Below are positions 38,963 to 47,925 of a stretch of 64,000 nucleotides of DNA, one piece after another (within the stretch, counting starts at the first letter, position 1; every line of letters starts with the position of its first letter). A model generated the notes under the pieces. The model did no database searches, was not told the DNA's origin, and worked only from the letters and a program-made list of their open reading frames with translations. The stretch comes from Tessaracoccus defluvii (GTDB lineage Bacteria > Actinomycetota > Actinomycetes > Propionibacteriales > Propionibacteriaceae): positions 1,426,001 to 1,490,000 of the forward strand of contig NZ_CP060789.1 in the NCBI RefSeq assembly GCF_014489575.1. Reading direction: 5' to 3'. A program made the translations under genes and the position numbers.

Positions 38963-39148
38963 CTAGTGACGCCGCAACGTGGCCCACTGGACGCGTCCCA
39001 GCATGTGCCGCAGCTCCCGGAACCTGGCGGCGACGACATCGACCTCCGCCAGGACGTCACCGACGCGCTGCGCCAGCCACACGGCGTAGCCGACGACGGC
39101 CACCGCCCCGGCCAGCGCGAGGACGCCGAACACCACGATCCAGGTCAC
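38963..39148 (-). CDS. Small single-helix membrane protein between pafC and tatA
   Basis: This 61-residue protein has one helix (WIVVFGVLALAGAVAVVGYAVWLA) and a basic amphipathic tail (FRELRHMLGRVQWATLRRH). It starts 4 bases inside the pafC end (GTGA-type overlap), which supports it being real. I know no name for it. A role with the Tat system is possible from position only. Confidence 0.7.
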   Translation of the reverse strand: MTWIVVFGVLALAGAVAVVGYAVWLAQRVGDVLAEVDVVAARFRELRHMLGRVQWATLRRH

Positions 39149-40092
39149 GCCGGGAAGCCTACCGCAGGTTCCTCGGGGTACAGGGCCAGCGCCGCGGCGG
39201 CGCGCTCCCGGGCGAGCGCCGACACGGCGTCATCGGAGACGTCGAGGACGGCGTCCCCCAGCCGGAGCACCAGGGCGGCCGCCCAGTCGGGCGAGGCGAC
39301 GGGGAACGTGACGCGCAGCGCGTCGCCGTCGGGCTCCACCGAGGTGGTCGGGTAGTACTCGGCGATCCAGGCCGCGCGTCGGGTCACCGTGAGGGTCAGC
39401 TGGCGGGCCACGTCGTCGAACCAGCCCTCCGGCGGGTCTCCCCGCGGGCTGAATTCCTCGGCCAGCGTCTCGACGGCCTCGACCCGGTCGAGCCTGAAGG
39501 AGCGCCAGGCACCCCGGGAGCGGCTCCACGCGTCGAGGTAGGCGAAGCCGTCGACGAGCCGCACACGGGCGGGTTCGACGTCGGCGACGGTGGTGCCGGC
39601 CCTGCCGCCTGCCCGATACGTCAGCCGCACGACGCGGTGGCCCGCAGCGGCCGCCGTCAGCGCGGACCGGTGCTCCGGGTCGGTCGGCGCGACCGCGACT
39701 GACAGCCCGTCGGCGCCGTCCTCCACCGCAGCCTCGAGCTTGTGCAGCGCGCTCAGCGCGGCCTCCGACCCGCCCGCCACCTCGACGATGAGCCGCAGCG
39801 CCGCCAGGAGACTCGCCGCCTCGTCGGGCCTGAGCCGGAGGGGGCGGGCCAGCACGTCGGCGTTGCGGAAGTCGATGTGGCCCTCCTCTCGGACGGCGTC
39901 GATGTCGACGTCGAAGAGGTCGTCGAAGTACCCGCCGGGCAGGCCGCAGAACTGCAGGACCTCCAGGTCGCGCACGATCTGCTTCGGCGTGGTGGTGAAG
40001 GCTGCCGCGGCTTCGTCGACGCTGACCCCCTGGTTCGCGGCGAGATAGGGCACGAGCCGCAGGAGCCGGGTCAGCTGGGCGTCGGATCTCAT
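39145..40092 (-). CDS. pafC: WYL-domain regulator PafC
   Basis: This 315-residue protein has an N-terminal winged helix (TRLLRLVPYLAANQGVSVDEAAAAFTTTPKQIVRDLEVL) and a WYL domain (DGFAYLDAWSRSRGAWRSFRLDRVEAVE). PafB and PafC form the mycobacterial activator of the LexA-independent DNA damage response. It overlaps pafB by 4 bases. Position next to tatA matches M. tuberculosis. Confidence 0.9.
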   Translation of the reverse strand: MRSDAQLTRLLRLVPYLAANQGVSVDEAAAAFTTTPKQIVRDLEVLQFCGLPGGYFDDLFDVDIDAVREEGHIDFRNADVLARPLRLRPDEAASLLAALRLIVEVAGGSEAALSALHKLEAAVEDGADGLSVAVAPTDPEHRSALTAAAAGHRVVRLTYRAGGRAGTTVADVEPARVRLVDGFAYLDAWSRSRGAWRSFRLDRVEAVETLAEEFSPRGDPPEGWFDDVARQLTLTVTRRAAWIAEYYPTTSVEPDGDALRVTFPVASPDWAAALVLRLGDAVLDVSDDAVSALARERAAAALALYPEEPAVGFPA

Positions 40093-41021
40093 GCTGCGGC
40101 CTTCCTCAGCGCCTCGAGGACCCGGGCCCGCAGGTGCGGCGGGTCGAGCAGGACGGCGTCGGCGCCTGCCGCCAACACCTCGGCGATCAGCACCCCCTCG
40201 TCTCCGGCGGCGATCCTCCAGGCGGAGAACCCTGCGGGGATTCCGGTCATCCCGGCAACGGGCTCGGCGTGCAGGAATCCGCTGACGGCGCCGTCGCGCA
40301 GCGCGACCGTCGCGATGGCCTCGGGGGTCGGCTCCAGCCGCTGGGCGCGCTCCTTGGCGTCGGCCGGTGGCACGAAGGCGCCTGGCCTGCCCTGGGCGAC
40401 AGCGGGCTCGGAGAAGCGGGAGAGCTTGTAGAAGCGGTCCTCGGCCTTGTCGAGGTCGTAGCCGTGGACGTACCAGCGGCCGCGACGCTGCAGGAGCCGC
40501 CAGGGCTGGAGCCGCCGGGACTGGTTGGCGTAGCCGAAGCCGATCACGCGGCGCTTCAGGACGCCGTCGAACACCACGTCGAAGTCGGGTTCGCGCACGG
40601 AGAGCTGGGGCGCGACGGTCGGCACGAGCGTCGGGTCGGGGGCGGCGCCGCCCGCCAGCAGAGCCTCGAAGGCCTGGGCGGTGTGGTCGGCCGCGACGGT
40701 GTCCTGCCAGACCTGGCCGGCCAGCGCCAGCGCGGACAGTTCCTCCGGGGTGAAGGTGATCTCGGGCAGTTCGAAGTCGGCCCGGTTGATGCGGTACCCC
40801 TCTTCGTCGTCGAAGTAGCGGTCGTTCGACCCGGTCTCGATGGTGATGCCGAGCGCGCGGAGGTCCTCCTTGTCGCGCTCGAACTGGCGCTCGAACGCGG
40901 TGTCGCTGCTGCCGTGGTACCCCTCGATGGCCGTGCGCAACTCGTCGCGCGTCAGGTACCGCCGTGTACTGAGCAGCGCGATGAGGAGGTTGACCAGCCG
41001 TTCGGACTTCCTCGAGGACAT
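40089..41021 (-). CDS. pafB: WYL-domain regulator PafB
   Basis: This 310-residue protein has a winged helix (SERLVNLLIALLSTRRYLTRDELRTAIEGY) and a WYL domain (WRLLQRRGRWYVHGYDLDKAEDRFYKLSRFSE). It pairs with the overlapping pafC. The pafA ligase that precedes pafB in mycobacteria is absent at this position and a VOC remnant and gluQ follow instead. Confidence 0.9.
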   Translation of the reverse strand: MSSRKSERLVNLLIALLSTRRYLTRDELRTAIEGYHGSSDTAFERQFERDKEDLRALGITIETGSNDRYFDDEEGYRINRADFELPEITFTPEELSALALAGQVWQDTVAADHTAQAFEALLAGGAAPDPTLVPTVAPQLSVREPDFDVVFDGVLKRRVIGFGYANQSRRLQPWRLLQRRGRWYVHGYDLDKAEDRFYKLSRFSEPAVAQGRPGAFVPPADAKERAQRLEPTPEAIATVALRDGAVSGFLHAEPVAGMTGIPAGFSAWRIAAGDEGVLIAEVLAAGADAVLLDPPHLRARVLEALRKAAA

Positions 41022-41099
41022 GTCCGAAGGCTAGCGGATCACCCCTGGCGGATCGGGGGCGGCCCGCCGTGTCGCAGCCCCCGTGGCAGACTGCCCCCC

Positions 41100-41225
41100 A
41101 TGGAGCAGCACGTGAGCCTCATCACCCTTGCCGTGGCCGATCTGGCCGCCGACCCGGCAGGCTTCCACTGGGAGGTGGCCCACAACCCGGGGCCGGAGTT
41201 CGACTTCGTCGTCGCCGGCCGATGA
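41100..41225 (+). pseudogene. Remnant of a VOC (glyoxalase-like) protein with internal deletion
   Basis: The 41-residue frame starts MEQHVSLITLAVADLA, a typical VOC first strand and helix. It jumps directly to ADPAGFHWEVAHNPGPEFDF, matching the last strand of VOC proteins (usually DPDG..WEVAHNP), and so lacks about 70-90 middle residues. No frameshift is needed. The stop overlaps the gluQ start (ATGA). In-frame internal deletion is the simplest reading. Confidence 0.6.
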
Positions 41226-42114
41226 CGTTCACCGACCGGTACGCGCCGAGCCCCACCTCCGACCTGCATCTCGGCAACCTCCGCACCGCGCTGGCGGGCT
41301 GGCTGCTGACCCGCGCTGCGGGCGGCACGTGGCGCATGCGGATCGAGGATCTCGACCGCGACCGGGTCCGCGCTGCGGAGGGCGTCGAGGGCCGGCAGCT
41401 GCGCGACCTCGAATCCCTCGGACTCACCTGGGACGGCCCCTTGGTGCGGCAGTCGGAGCGGCTCGACCTCTACCGCGACGCCGTCGCCTCGCTGCCGACC
41501 TACGAGTGCTTCTGCACGCGCCGCGAGATCGCGGAGGCGGCCTCGGCGCCGCACGACGACGGGTACCGGCCCTACGCGGGCACCTGCCGCGGGCTGACCG
41601 GTGCCGAGCGCGACGCCAGGCGGGCGGAACGACCGGCCGCCATCCGCCTCGATGCCCGCGCCGCGACGCAGACCATCCAGGACGAGTTCGCCGGACAGGT
41701 CACGTCGGTGGTCGACGACGTCGTGCTCGTCCGCGGCGACGGGCAGTTCGCCTACAACCTGGCCGTCGTCGTCGACGACATCGCGATGGGCGTGGACCAC
41801 ATCACCCGCGGCGACGACCTGCTGAGTTCCGCGCCCCGGCAGGCCCGGCTGACGACGCTGCTGGGCGGCACCCCGGCCCGCTACGCGCACATCGGTCTGG
41901 TCACCAACGCCACGGGGCGAGGCTCGCCAAGCGGGACGGTGCCGTCACCCTCGCCGATCTGGGCCTGCCTCCTGCCGAGGCGCTCGCCCTGCTGTGCGCC
42001 TCCCTGGGGCTGGGGCCGTGCCACACAACGGAAGAAGCGCTGGCCGCCATGCCTGGCGACCAGCGCTTCCACGCCGGGGCGGTGTACGCCGACGGCGGTC
42101 TTACTCAGCCCTGA
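41222..42114 (+). CDS. gluQ: Glutamyl-Q tRNA(Asp) synthetase (one apparent frameshift)
   Basis: RYAPSPTSDLHLGNLRTALAGWLL carries the class I HIGH-like motif (HLGN). ECFCTRREI with a later CRGL supplies zinc ligands. The frame breaks at about 41918 in a GGGG run and resumes as ARLAKRDGAVTLADLGLPPAEALALLC, where AKRDGAV replaces the KMSKS loop. Repaired length is 297 residues, right for this short GluRS-like enzyme, which modifies queuosine in tRNA-Asp. The 3' end overlaps the convergent FKBP gene by 10 bases. Confidence 0.88.
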
Positions 42115-43112
42115 ACATCGAGGATGTCGATGACGTAGACGAGCGTCTGTCCGGCCTCGAGCGGCGGGTTCGACTTCGGCTGGCCATCCGGGTACGCCAT
42201 CGCGGGCGGAACCACCAGCATGACGCGGGAGCCGGCGGTCTGGCCGACCAGCCCCTCCTGCCAGCCGTCGATCAGACCCGCGAGGGAACCGGCCTGCGCG
42301 GCCCAGGCGTCCTCGAACAGCTGCCCGTCGCCGAAGACCCACGAGCGGTACTTGACCTCGATGGTGGAAGCCGCGGTGATCGCGGTGCCCGCACCCTTGA
42401 TGAGGGGCGCGACGACGAGGTCGGCGGGGGCCGTCGCACCGGCGGGAATCGCCAGCTCCGGCTTGCCGTCGGTCATCGTGACGGTGGGCAGGCCCGCGAC
42501 GGGTTCGACCGCCTCCCCGCTGGCCTCAGTGAAGTTGGCGGCGATGATGTCGACCACGAAGAGCAGCGAGTCGCCCGGCTTGATCTTGCCGTCGGCGCTG
42601 CCCTGCGGGTAGCCGTCCTCGCTCGGCATGCCGATCAGGACGCGGGAGCCGACCTTCTGCCCGGTCAGGCCCTTGCCGAAGCCCGTGACGACGCTCTTCA
42701 GGGAGAAGACGGAAGGCTCGCCCCGCTCGAAGGAGCTGTCGAAGACGGAGCCGTCGGTGCCGTTGTAGCCGACGTAGTTGACCGTCACCGTGGAGTCCTC
42801 GGCGAGCACCTGGCTGCCGGTGGACTCCCGCAGCACCTCCGTCTGGGTCGTGGCGATGCCCCACGGCGCGGGGACCTTCACCACGGGCACGTCCGCGTCG
42901 GACACCGACACGTCGCTGAGGTCCGCGGAGGGGGTGATCGTCGTGGTCGGCGTCGGCGAGGCCGAGGGACTCGCGCTCGCCGAGGTGCTCGGCTCCGCGC
43001 TGGGGGATCCGCTCGGGTCGGCGGAACCGGAGCCGCAGGCCGTGAGCGCGACGAGCGCGGTGGCCGTGGCACCCAGGAGGAGGCGACGGAGGTTTCTGGC
43101 GGTGTGCATCAC
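42105..43112 (-). CDS. FKBP-type peptidyl-prolyl isomerase lipoprotein
   Basis: This 335-residue protein has an N-terminal lipoprotein signal with lipobox VALTAC (Cys26), a Ser/Pro/Thr linker to about residue 60, then two FKBP-like domains. The first is VTVNYVGYNGTDGSVFDSSFERGEP with IGMPSEDGYPQGS. The second is IEVKYRSWVFGDGQLFEDAW with VVPPAMAYPDGQP. It is an extracytoplasmic prolyl isomerase/chaperone. ATG 3 bases inside is an equal start. Confidence 0.92.
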   Translation of the reverse strand: MMHTARNLRRLLLGATATALVALTACGSGSADPSGSPSAEPSTSASASPSASPTPTTTITPSADLSDVSVSDADVPVVKVPAPWGIATTQTEVLRESTGSQVLAEDSTVTVNYVGYNGTDGSVFDSSFERGEPSVFSLKSVVTGFGKGLTGQKVGSRVLIGMPSEDGYPQGSADGKIKPGDSLLFVVDIIAANFTEASGEAVEPVAGLPTVTMTDGKPELAIPAGATAPADLVVAPLIKGAGTAITAASTIEVKYRSWVFGDGQLFEDAWAAQAGSLAGLIDGWQEGLVGQTAGSRVMLVVPPAMAYPDGQPKSNPPLEAGQTLVYVIDILDVQG

Positions 43113-43143
43113 GCGGAAATGGTAGCCGAGGGCGGCAAACCAC

Positions 43144-43881
43144 TCACATCCGGATCATGTCGAGCAGCGCGCCGAGCTCGTCCCGGGACAGTTCCCGGGT
43201 CTCCCCCACCGGCAGGTTCCCGAGCCTGACAGGGCCGATCGCGGTGCGTGCCAGACGGTCGACGGGATGGCCGACGGCGTCCATCATGCGCCGCACGATG
43301 CGGTTGCGCCCCTCGTGGAGTGAGACCTGCAGCAGGGTGCGGTCCTGGCCGCGGGAGATGAGTTTGACCTTGTCAGGCTTCACCGGCCCGTCGTCGAGGG
43401 TCACGCCCTTCTCCAGCCGCTTCAGGGTGCGGTTGTCCATGACGCCCGCGACCTGCACGTGGTACGACTTGCGGACCTCGTAGCTGGGGTGGGCCAGGCG
43501 GTGGGCGAACTCGCCGTCGTTGGTGAGGATGATGAGGCCCTCGGTCTCGGTGTCGAGGCGTCCGACGTGGAAGAGACGTTCCTTGGTCCGCGGCAGATAG
43601 TCGGCGAGAGTGGTGCGACCCTCGGGATCGTCCATCGTGGAGATCACGCCGCGGGGCTTGTTCAGCACGAGATACATGTGTCGGCGCGGGGGCGGGATGC
43701 GCGAGCCGTCGACCCGGATCTGGTCGCGGTCGGGGTTGACCCGTCGGCCCTGCTCCGTGACGATCTTGCCGTTCACCTCGACCCTGCCCTCGTCGATCAT
43801 GATCTCGCTGGCGCGGCGTGAGGCCACCCCGGCTGCCGCGAGCACCTTCTGCAGGCGCACGCCTTCTGTTTCGTCACTCAT
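43144..43881 (-). CDS. rluB: 23S rRNA pseudouridine synthase, RluB/RsuA family
   Basis: This 245-residue protein has an S4 RNA-binding domain (RLQKVLAAAGVASRRASEIMIDEGRVEVNGK) and the RsuA-family catalytic loop GRLDTETEGLIILTNDGEFAHRL with the active Asp, ending with EGRNRIVRRMM. It is downstream of and overlaps scpB, the order of M. tuberculosis Rv1709-Rv1711. The precise target uridine is not readable. Confidence 0.94.
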   Translation of the reverse strand: MSDETEGVRLQKVLAAAGVASRRASEIMIDEGRVEVNGKIVTEQGRRVNPDRDQIRVDGSRIPPPRRHMYLVLNKPRGVISTMDDPEGRTTLADYLPRTKERLFHVGRLDTETEGLIILTNDGEFAHRLAHPSYEVRKSYHVQVAGVMDNRTLKRLEKGVTLDDGPVKPDKVKLISRGQDRTLLQVSLHEGRNRIVRRMMDAVGHPVDRLARTAIGPVRLGNLPVGETRELSRDELGALLDMIRM

Positions 43882-44461
43882 GTCCGTCTCCTTCGTGGGC
43901 GCTGGTGGTCGCCTCGGCGGCGAGCTGGCCCAACTCAGCCTCCAAGGCTACGGCGTCGGGCAACAGTGGCGCCAGATCGGGCAGTTCACGCAGCGAGTCG
44001 AGCCCGAGTTTCTGCAGGAACAGCGGGGTCGTCGCGAAGGTCATGGCCCCGGTCACCGGGTCGGTCCCCTCCTCGCGGATGAGCCCACGGACGAGCAGGG
44101 TCCTGACGACGCCGTCGACGTTGACGCCCCGGACCCCGGCGATGCGTCCCCTGGAGACGGGCTGCAGGTAGGCGATCACCGCGAGCGTCTCGAGGGCGGC
44201 CTGGGACAGGCGGGAACGCTGGTCGGAGACCAGCCAGGCCTCGAGAACCTCCGCCACGGCGGGGTCCGTCGCGAAGCGCCACCCCCCGGCGACGCGTCGC
44301 AGCCGGATGCCCCGCTCGTGGTCCTCGTAGAACGCCGCGATGGACGCCAGCTCCTCCTCGGCTGCGCCAGTCGGCATCCCCACCGCCGCGGCGAGTTCGT
44401 CGGTGCCGACCGGTTCCGTGGCCATCAGCAGCATCGCCTCGAGGGCGGCCGTCGTGCTCAT
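43874..44461 (-). CDS. scpB: Segregation and condensation protein B
   Basis: This 195-residue protein of two winged helices has the ScpB signatures LSQAALETLAVIAYLQPVSRGRIAGVRGVNVDGVVRTLL and a final TTPLFLQKLGLDSLRELP. It overlaps scpA by 4 bases and rluB by 8 bases. It works with ScpA and SMC in chromosome organisation. Confidence 0.95.
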   Translation of the reverse strand: MSTTAALEAMLLMATEPVGTDELAAAVGMPTGAAEEELASIAAFYEDHERGIRLRRVAGGWRFATDPAVAEVLEAWLVSDQRSRLSQAALETLAVIAYLQPVSRGRIAGVRGVNVDGVVRTLLVRGLIREEGTDPVTGAMTFATTPLFLQKLGLDSLRELPDLAPLLPDAVALEAELGQLAAEATTSAHEGDGHE

Positions 44462-45288
44462 GCATCCTCCTGCTGGTCGTGGTGGGGTCCGTAGTCGTCG
44501 GTGACCTCGGCGGTCGCCTCGTCGCCGCCGCTCCAGCGCACCGTGAGCTCCGCCAACGGCGCCACCTGTTCGAGGGCCACCTGCCCGACACGGAACAGTT
44601 CCAGGATGGCCAGGAACCTGACGACGGTGGTGAGCCGGTCACAGCCGGCGATCAGGGAGCGGAAGGAGGCGGCCCCGTCGCGGCGGAGGCGGTCGGCCAC
44701 CAGGCCCACCTGCTCGCCGAGGCTGACTGTGTTGGTGTGCAGGTGGGACAGCTCCACGACCGGTTCCGGGCGCGGCGTCATGGCGGCGGCGGCGAGCCGG
44801 GCGAGGTCGTCGGGGGTCAGCCCCAGCTCGACCTCGGGCAGGAGATCGCGGAACGTGTCCTCGAGGCCACCCGGGCGCCAGTGGAGCGTCTCGGCCGCCG
44901 TCATGGTGCCGCCGATCCACTCGGCGAGGCTGCGGAACGCCCGGTACTGCAGGAGCCGGGCGAAGAGCAGGTCCCGCGCCTCCAGCGCGGCCACGTCGTC
45001 AGGATCGTTCACCTCTCCGCCAGGGAGCAGCCGCGCGGCCTTGAGGTCGAGCAGCGTGGCGGCCACCACGAGGAAGGAGCTGGTGCGTTCCAGGTCCCAG
45101 ACCTCGCCGCCGAGGCGGACGTAGGCCAGGAACTCGTCGGTCACCTGGCTCAGCGCCACCTCCGTGACGTCGAGTTCGCGCCGGCCGATGAGGGTCAGCA
45201 GCAGGTCGAAGGGCCCCTCGAAGTTGGTGAGACGCACGTCGAACCCGGCGACCGTCTCGCGCGGCTCCGCGGCCCTCGGCCGGTTCAC
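44458..45288 (-). CDS. scpA: Segregation and condensation protein A
   Basis: I chose the GTG at 45288 (MNRPRAAEPRETVAGFDVRL), because GGAGG precedes it and the upstream gene stop overlaps it. It has 276 residues with FEGPFDLLLTLIGRRELDVTEVALSQVTDEFLAYV at the start, the kleisin N-terminal signature, and a C-terminal winged helix. It is coupled to scpB and to an RHH-like gene upstream. Confidence 0.94.
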   Translation of the reverse strand: MNRPRAAEPRETVAGFDVRLTNFEGPFDLLLTLIGRRELDVTEVALSQVTDEFLAYVRLGGEVWDLERTSSFLVVAATLLDLKAARLLPGGEVNDPDDVAALEARDLLFARLLQYRAFRSLAEWIGGTMTAAETLHWRPGGLEDTFRDLLPEVELGLTPDDLARLAAAAMTPRPEPVVELSHLHTNTVSLGEQVGLVADRLRRDGAASFRSLIAGCDRLTTVVRFLAILELFRVGQVALEQVAPLAELTVRWSGGDEATAEVTDDYGPHHDQQEDA

Positions 45289-45659
45289 TGCCTCCGAAGC
45301 TCCTGCACGAGGAATCCGTCGGCGCCGTTGGCGGCCAGGTCGGTCAGCGCCTGGGCGACTGCGAGCCGCACGATGCGCCCCCGGTCGACGCGGATGCCGT
45401 GGGAGCGCCGCAGGTCGAGGTTCGCATCCTCCAGCGCGAGCAGCTCCTCCTCGCTGAAGTACACGGTGATCTTGTGGTCGTGGCGGACGCGCCCTGTCGC
45501 GGCGGGCGCGGCCTCCTGGGGCGGCGCGGGGGGCGCGGCAGACGCAGGGGCCGACGGCTGCGGCTCGGGGACGACCGGATCGGGAGCCGCCACCTCCCGG
45601 GTCGGTCGGAACAGCTCCGCGGCACCGGGAAGGGACGCCCGCTTCACTCCGCGTGGCAC
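45285..45659 (-). CDS. Ribbon-helix-helix-like protein between parA and scpA
   Basis: This 124-residue protein has a Pro/Ala-rich N-terminal part and a C-terminal RHDHKITVYFSEEELLALEDANLDLRRSHGIRVDRGRIVRLAVAQALTDL. That pattern, a beta strand then two helices, is a ribbon-helix-helix DNA-binding fold. It overlaps parA by 16 bases and scpA by 4. It occupies a ParB-like position but is not ParB. Function is unknown. Confidence 0.7.
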   Translation of the reverse strand: MPRGVKRASLPGAAELFRPTREVAAPDPVVPEPQPSAPASAAPPAPPQEAAPAATGRVRHDHKITVYFSEEELLALEDANLDLRRSHGIRVDRGRIVRLAVAQALTDLAANGADGFLVQELRRQ

Positions 45660-46561
45660 CGCTGCAGCACCTCACGTGCGAGGGCCCGGTACGCCTCGGC
45701 GCCCGGCGACGAGGAGGCATACGTGGTGATGGGCTCGCCCGCCACGGTGGTCTCGGGGAACTTCACGGTCCGCCGGATGACGGTGTGGAAGACGTCGTCG
45801 CCGAACGCCTGCACGACCCGCTCGAGCACCTCGCGGCTGTGCAGGGTGCGGCCGTCGTACATGGTGCCGAGGATGCCGAGGACGGCCAGATCCGGGTTGA
45901 GCCGGTCCTGCACCTTGGCGATCGTGTCCGTCAGCAGGGCGATGCCCCGCAGGGCGAAGAACTCCGTCTCCAGCGGCATGATCACGTAGTCGCTGGCGGT
46001 GAGCGCGTTGATGGTGAGCAGGCCGAGGCTCGGCGCGCAGTCGATCAGGATGAAGTCGTACTCGCGGCGGAGCCTGCTCAGCACCCGGGTCAGGGTCTGT
46101 TCGCGCGCCACCTCGCTGACGAGCTGCACCTCGGCCGCCGACAGGTCGATGTTGCTCGGCAGGATGTCGAGGCCGTCGACGGTGGTGGGCCGGATCACCT
46201 CCTGCGGGGTGACGTCGCGGGCCAGGAGCAGGTTGTAGATCGAGGTCTCGAGCTTGTGCGGGTTGACCCCGAGACCGACCGAGAGCGATCCCTGCGGGTC
46301 GAAGTCGACGAGCAGCACCTTGCGACCGAGTTCGGCGAGAGCGGCCCCCAGGTTGATCGTGGTCGTCGTCTTCCCGACGCCACCCTTCTGGTTGCACAGG
46401 GAGACGATGAGCGCGTGCTTCGGTCCGGGTGCCACGGGTGCGGGCTCGGGGAGGTCGGGCAGCGGCCGACCGGTCGGGCCGAGTTCGCCGCCCACAAGGG
46501 CCGCCTCCGGAGCGCCGGGTACGGTGAACACCGGCTCCTCGAACAGCCCTTCTCGTGCCAC
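45644..46561 (-). CDS. ParA family ATPase
   Basis: This 305-residue protein has an unconserved N-terminal extension of about 45 residues, then the deviant Walker A CNQKGGVGKTTTTINLGAAL, Walker B DFILIDCAPSLGLLTINAL, and VLLVDFDPQGSLSVGLG. It is the Rv1708-like ParA next to scpA, separate from the origin-proximal parAB. Its partner is probably the adjacent RHH-like protein. Confidence 0.92.
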   Translation of the reverse strand: MAREGLFEEPVFTVPGAPEAALVGGELGPTGRPLPDLPEPAPVAPGPKHALIVSLCNQKGGVGKTTTTINLGAALAELGRKVLLVDFDPQGSLSVGLGVNPHKLETSIYNLLLARDVTPQEVIRPTTVDGLDILPSNIDLSAAEVQLVSEVAREQTLTRVLSRLRREYDFILIDCAPSLGLLTINALTASDYVIMPLETEFFALRGIALLTDTIAKVQDRLNPDLAVLGILGTMYDGRTLHSREVLERVVQAFGDDVFHTVIRRTVKFPETTVAGEPITTYASSSPGAEAYRALAREVLQRCHAE

Positions 46562-46648
46562 GACACACCCTCCTCAGATCTGGATCAGCCCAGCCTAGTA
46601 TGCCGTGCCTTTCCGGCGCTGGGGGGCATCGTGACTAGGCTGACGAGC

Positions 46649-47908
46649 ATGGACGCACGCTACCGACACGAGATCCTTCCCCTGGATACCCCTGACGACG
46701 ACCCGCGCTGGCGTGCCTACGTCGATATCTTCTCCGCCGTCTTCCTCGATTCGCGCGCCTCGGACGAGGGGCTACCCGTCTTCCGAGAGCACCGCAGGGC
46801 CGACGAGGCCCGGCTGGCGATGGTGACCACGGAGGGCCCCGGCCTCGACGGTCGGGCCCCGGTGGCCGGTTTCAACTGGACCAGGAGCACGATCAACTGC
46901 GGCACGCAGGTGCCCGTGATGATCATCAACACCATCGGGGTTCTCCCGAGCCACCGCCGGCGCGGCCTGCTGAAGTCCATGATGGGCACGGAGCTGGGCG
47001 CGGCAGCGGCCGACGGTGTCCCGCTGGCTGTGCTCACGGCCAGCGAGGCCACGATCTACGGCCGCTTCGGCTTCGCGCCGGCGACGCAGTCGCTGGACGT
47101 GGAGATCGCCACCGGCCGCTTCGCCCTCCGCGACGACGCGCCAACGGCCGGCGGGACGGTTGAGTTCCTGACCCCGTCTGCCTTCGCGCCGCACTGGCGG
47201 AGGGTGGCCGACGCCTTCCAGGACCGCCGTCGCGGCGCCGTCACGCAGCAGCACATGAACTACCTCGTCGAGTCGGGCGAGTGGTCCAGCGCCGACCAGG
47301 GGCCGTCGCGGTCGCTGCGGGTGGCCGCGCACTTCGACGACGCGGGCACTCTGGACGGTTTCGCGCTGTTCCGGCACAAGGGCTGGTCCGAGCCGGTGAC
47401 CTCGGAGGTGGTCCAGCTCACCGCCCCGTCCCCCGCCGTCGAGCTGTCCCTGTGGCGGGCCCTGGCCGACCTGGATCTGGTCGAACGGCTGACCGCGCAG
47501 CTGCAGCCGGGCAACGTCCTCCCCCACGCGCTGCGTGACCCACGGGCGGTCAAGTTCACCGGGCTGGGCGACAACGTGTGGCTCCGGGTGCTCGACCTGC
47601 CGGCCGCTGCCGCCGGGCGCGCCTTCGATGCCGACGGTGCGGTGCGGATCGGGATCGACGACCCGCTCGGCTTCTGCGCCGGCACCTGGGAGCTGCGCGC
47701 CGTCGACGGCGTCGGTACGGCGACGGCCGGCACCGACCCGGCCGAGGTGTCGCTCGGAGCGGACGCCCTGGCACAGCTCTGGCTGGGTGGCACCACCGCC
47801 TGGGAGTTGGCGGCGGCGGGCCGGATCACCGGCGCACCGGAGGCCGTGGCCCGTCTCGGACGGCTGCTGCGCTGGGACACCGCGCCGGCGAACCGGGCCG
47901 AGTTCTAG
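46649..47908 (+). CDS. Eis-like GNAT N-acetyltransferase
   Basis: This 419-residue protein is Eis-sized. It has an N-terminal GNAT region with the acetyl-CoA loop INTIGVLPSHRRRGLLKSMM and LTASEATIYGRFGFAPATQ, then a second GNAT-like domain and a C-terminal SCP2-like sterol-carrier domain (DALAQLWLGGTTAWELAAAGRI). Eis-family enzymes acetylate amines, including aminoglycosides, at several positions. The native substrate is unknown. It is convergent with xerD and divergent from parA. Confidence 0.9.
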   Translation: MDARYRHEILPLDTPDDDPRWRAYVDIFSAVFLDSRASDEGLPVFREHRRADEARLAMVTTEGPGLDGRAPVAGFNWTRSTINCGTQVPVMIINTIGVLPSHRRRGLLKSMMGTELGAAAADGVPLAVLTASEATIYGRFGFAPATQSLDVEIATGRFALRDDAPTAGGTVEFLTPSAFAPHWRRVADAFQDRRRGAVTQQHMNYLVESGEWSSADQGPSRSLRVAAHFDDAGTLDGFALFRHKGWSEPVTSEVVQLTAPSPAVELSLWRALADLDLVERLTAQLQPGNVLPHALRDPRAVKFTGLGDNVWLRVLDLPAAAAGRAFDADGAVRIGIDDPLGFCAGTWELRAVDGVGTATAGTDPAEVSLGADALAQLWLGGTTAWELAAAGRITGAPEAVARLGRLLRWDTAPANRAEF

Positions 47909-47925
47909 GGGTCGCCCGCCCCGGG

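Noticed and set aside
38963..39148. Possibility that this 61-codon frame is spurious
   Set aside because: It has a sensible membrane helix and overlaps pafC in the same 4-base style as its neighbours, so I kept it as a real gene.
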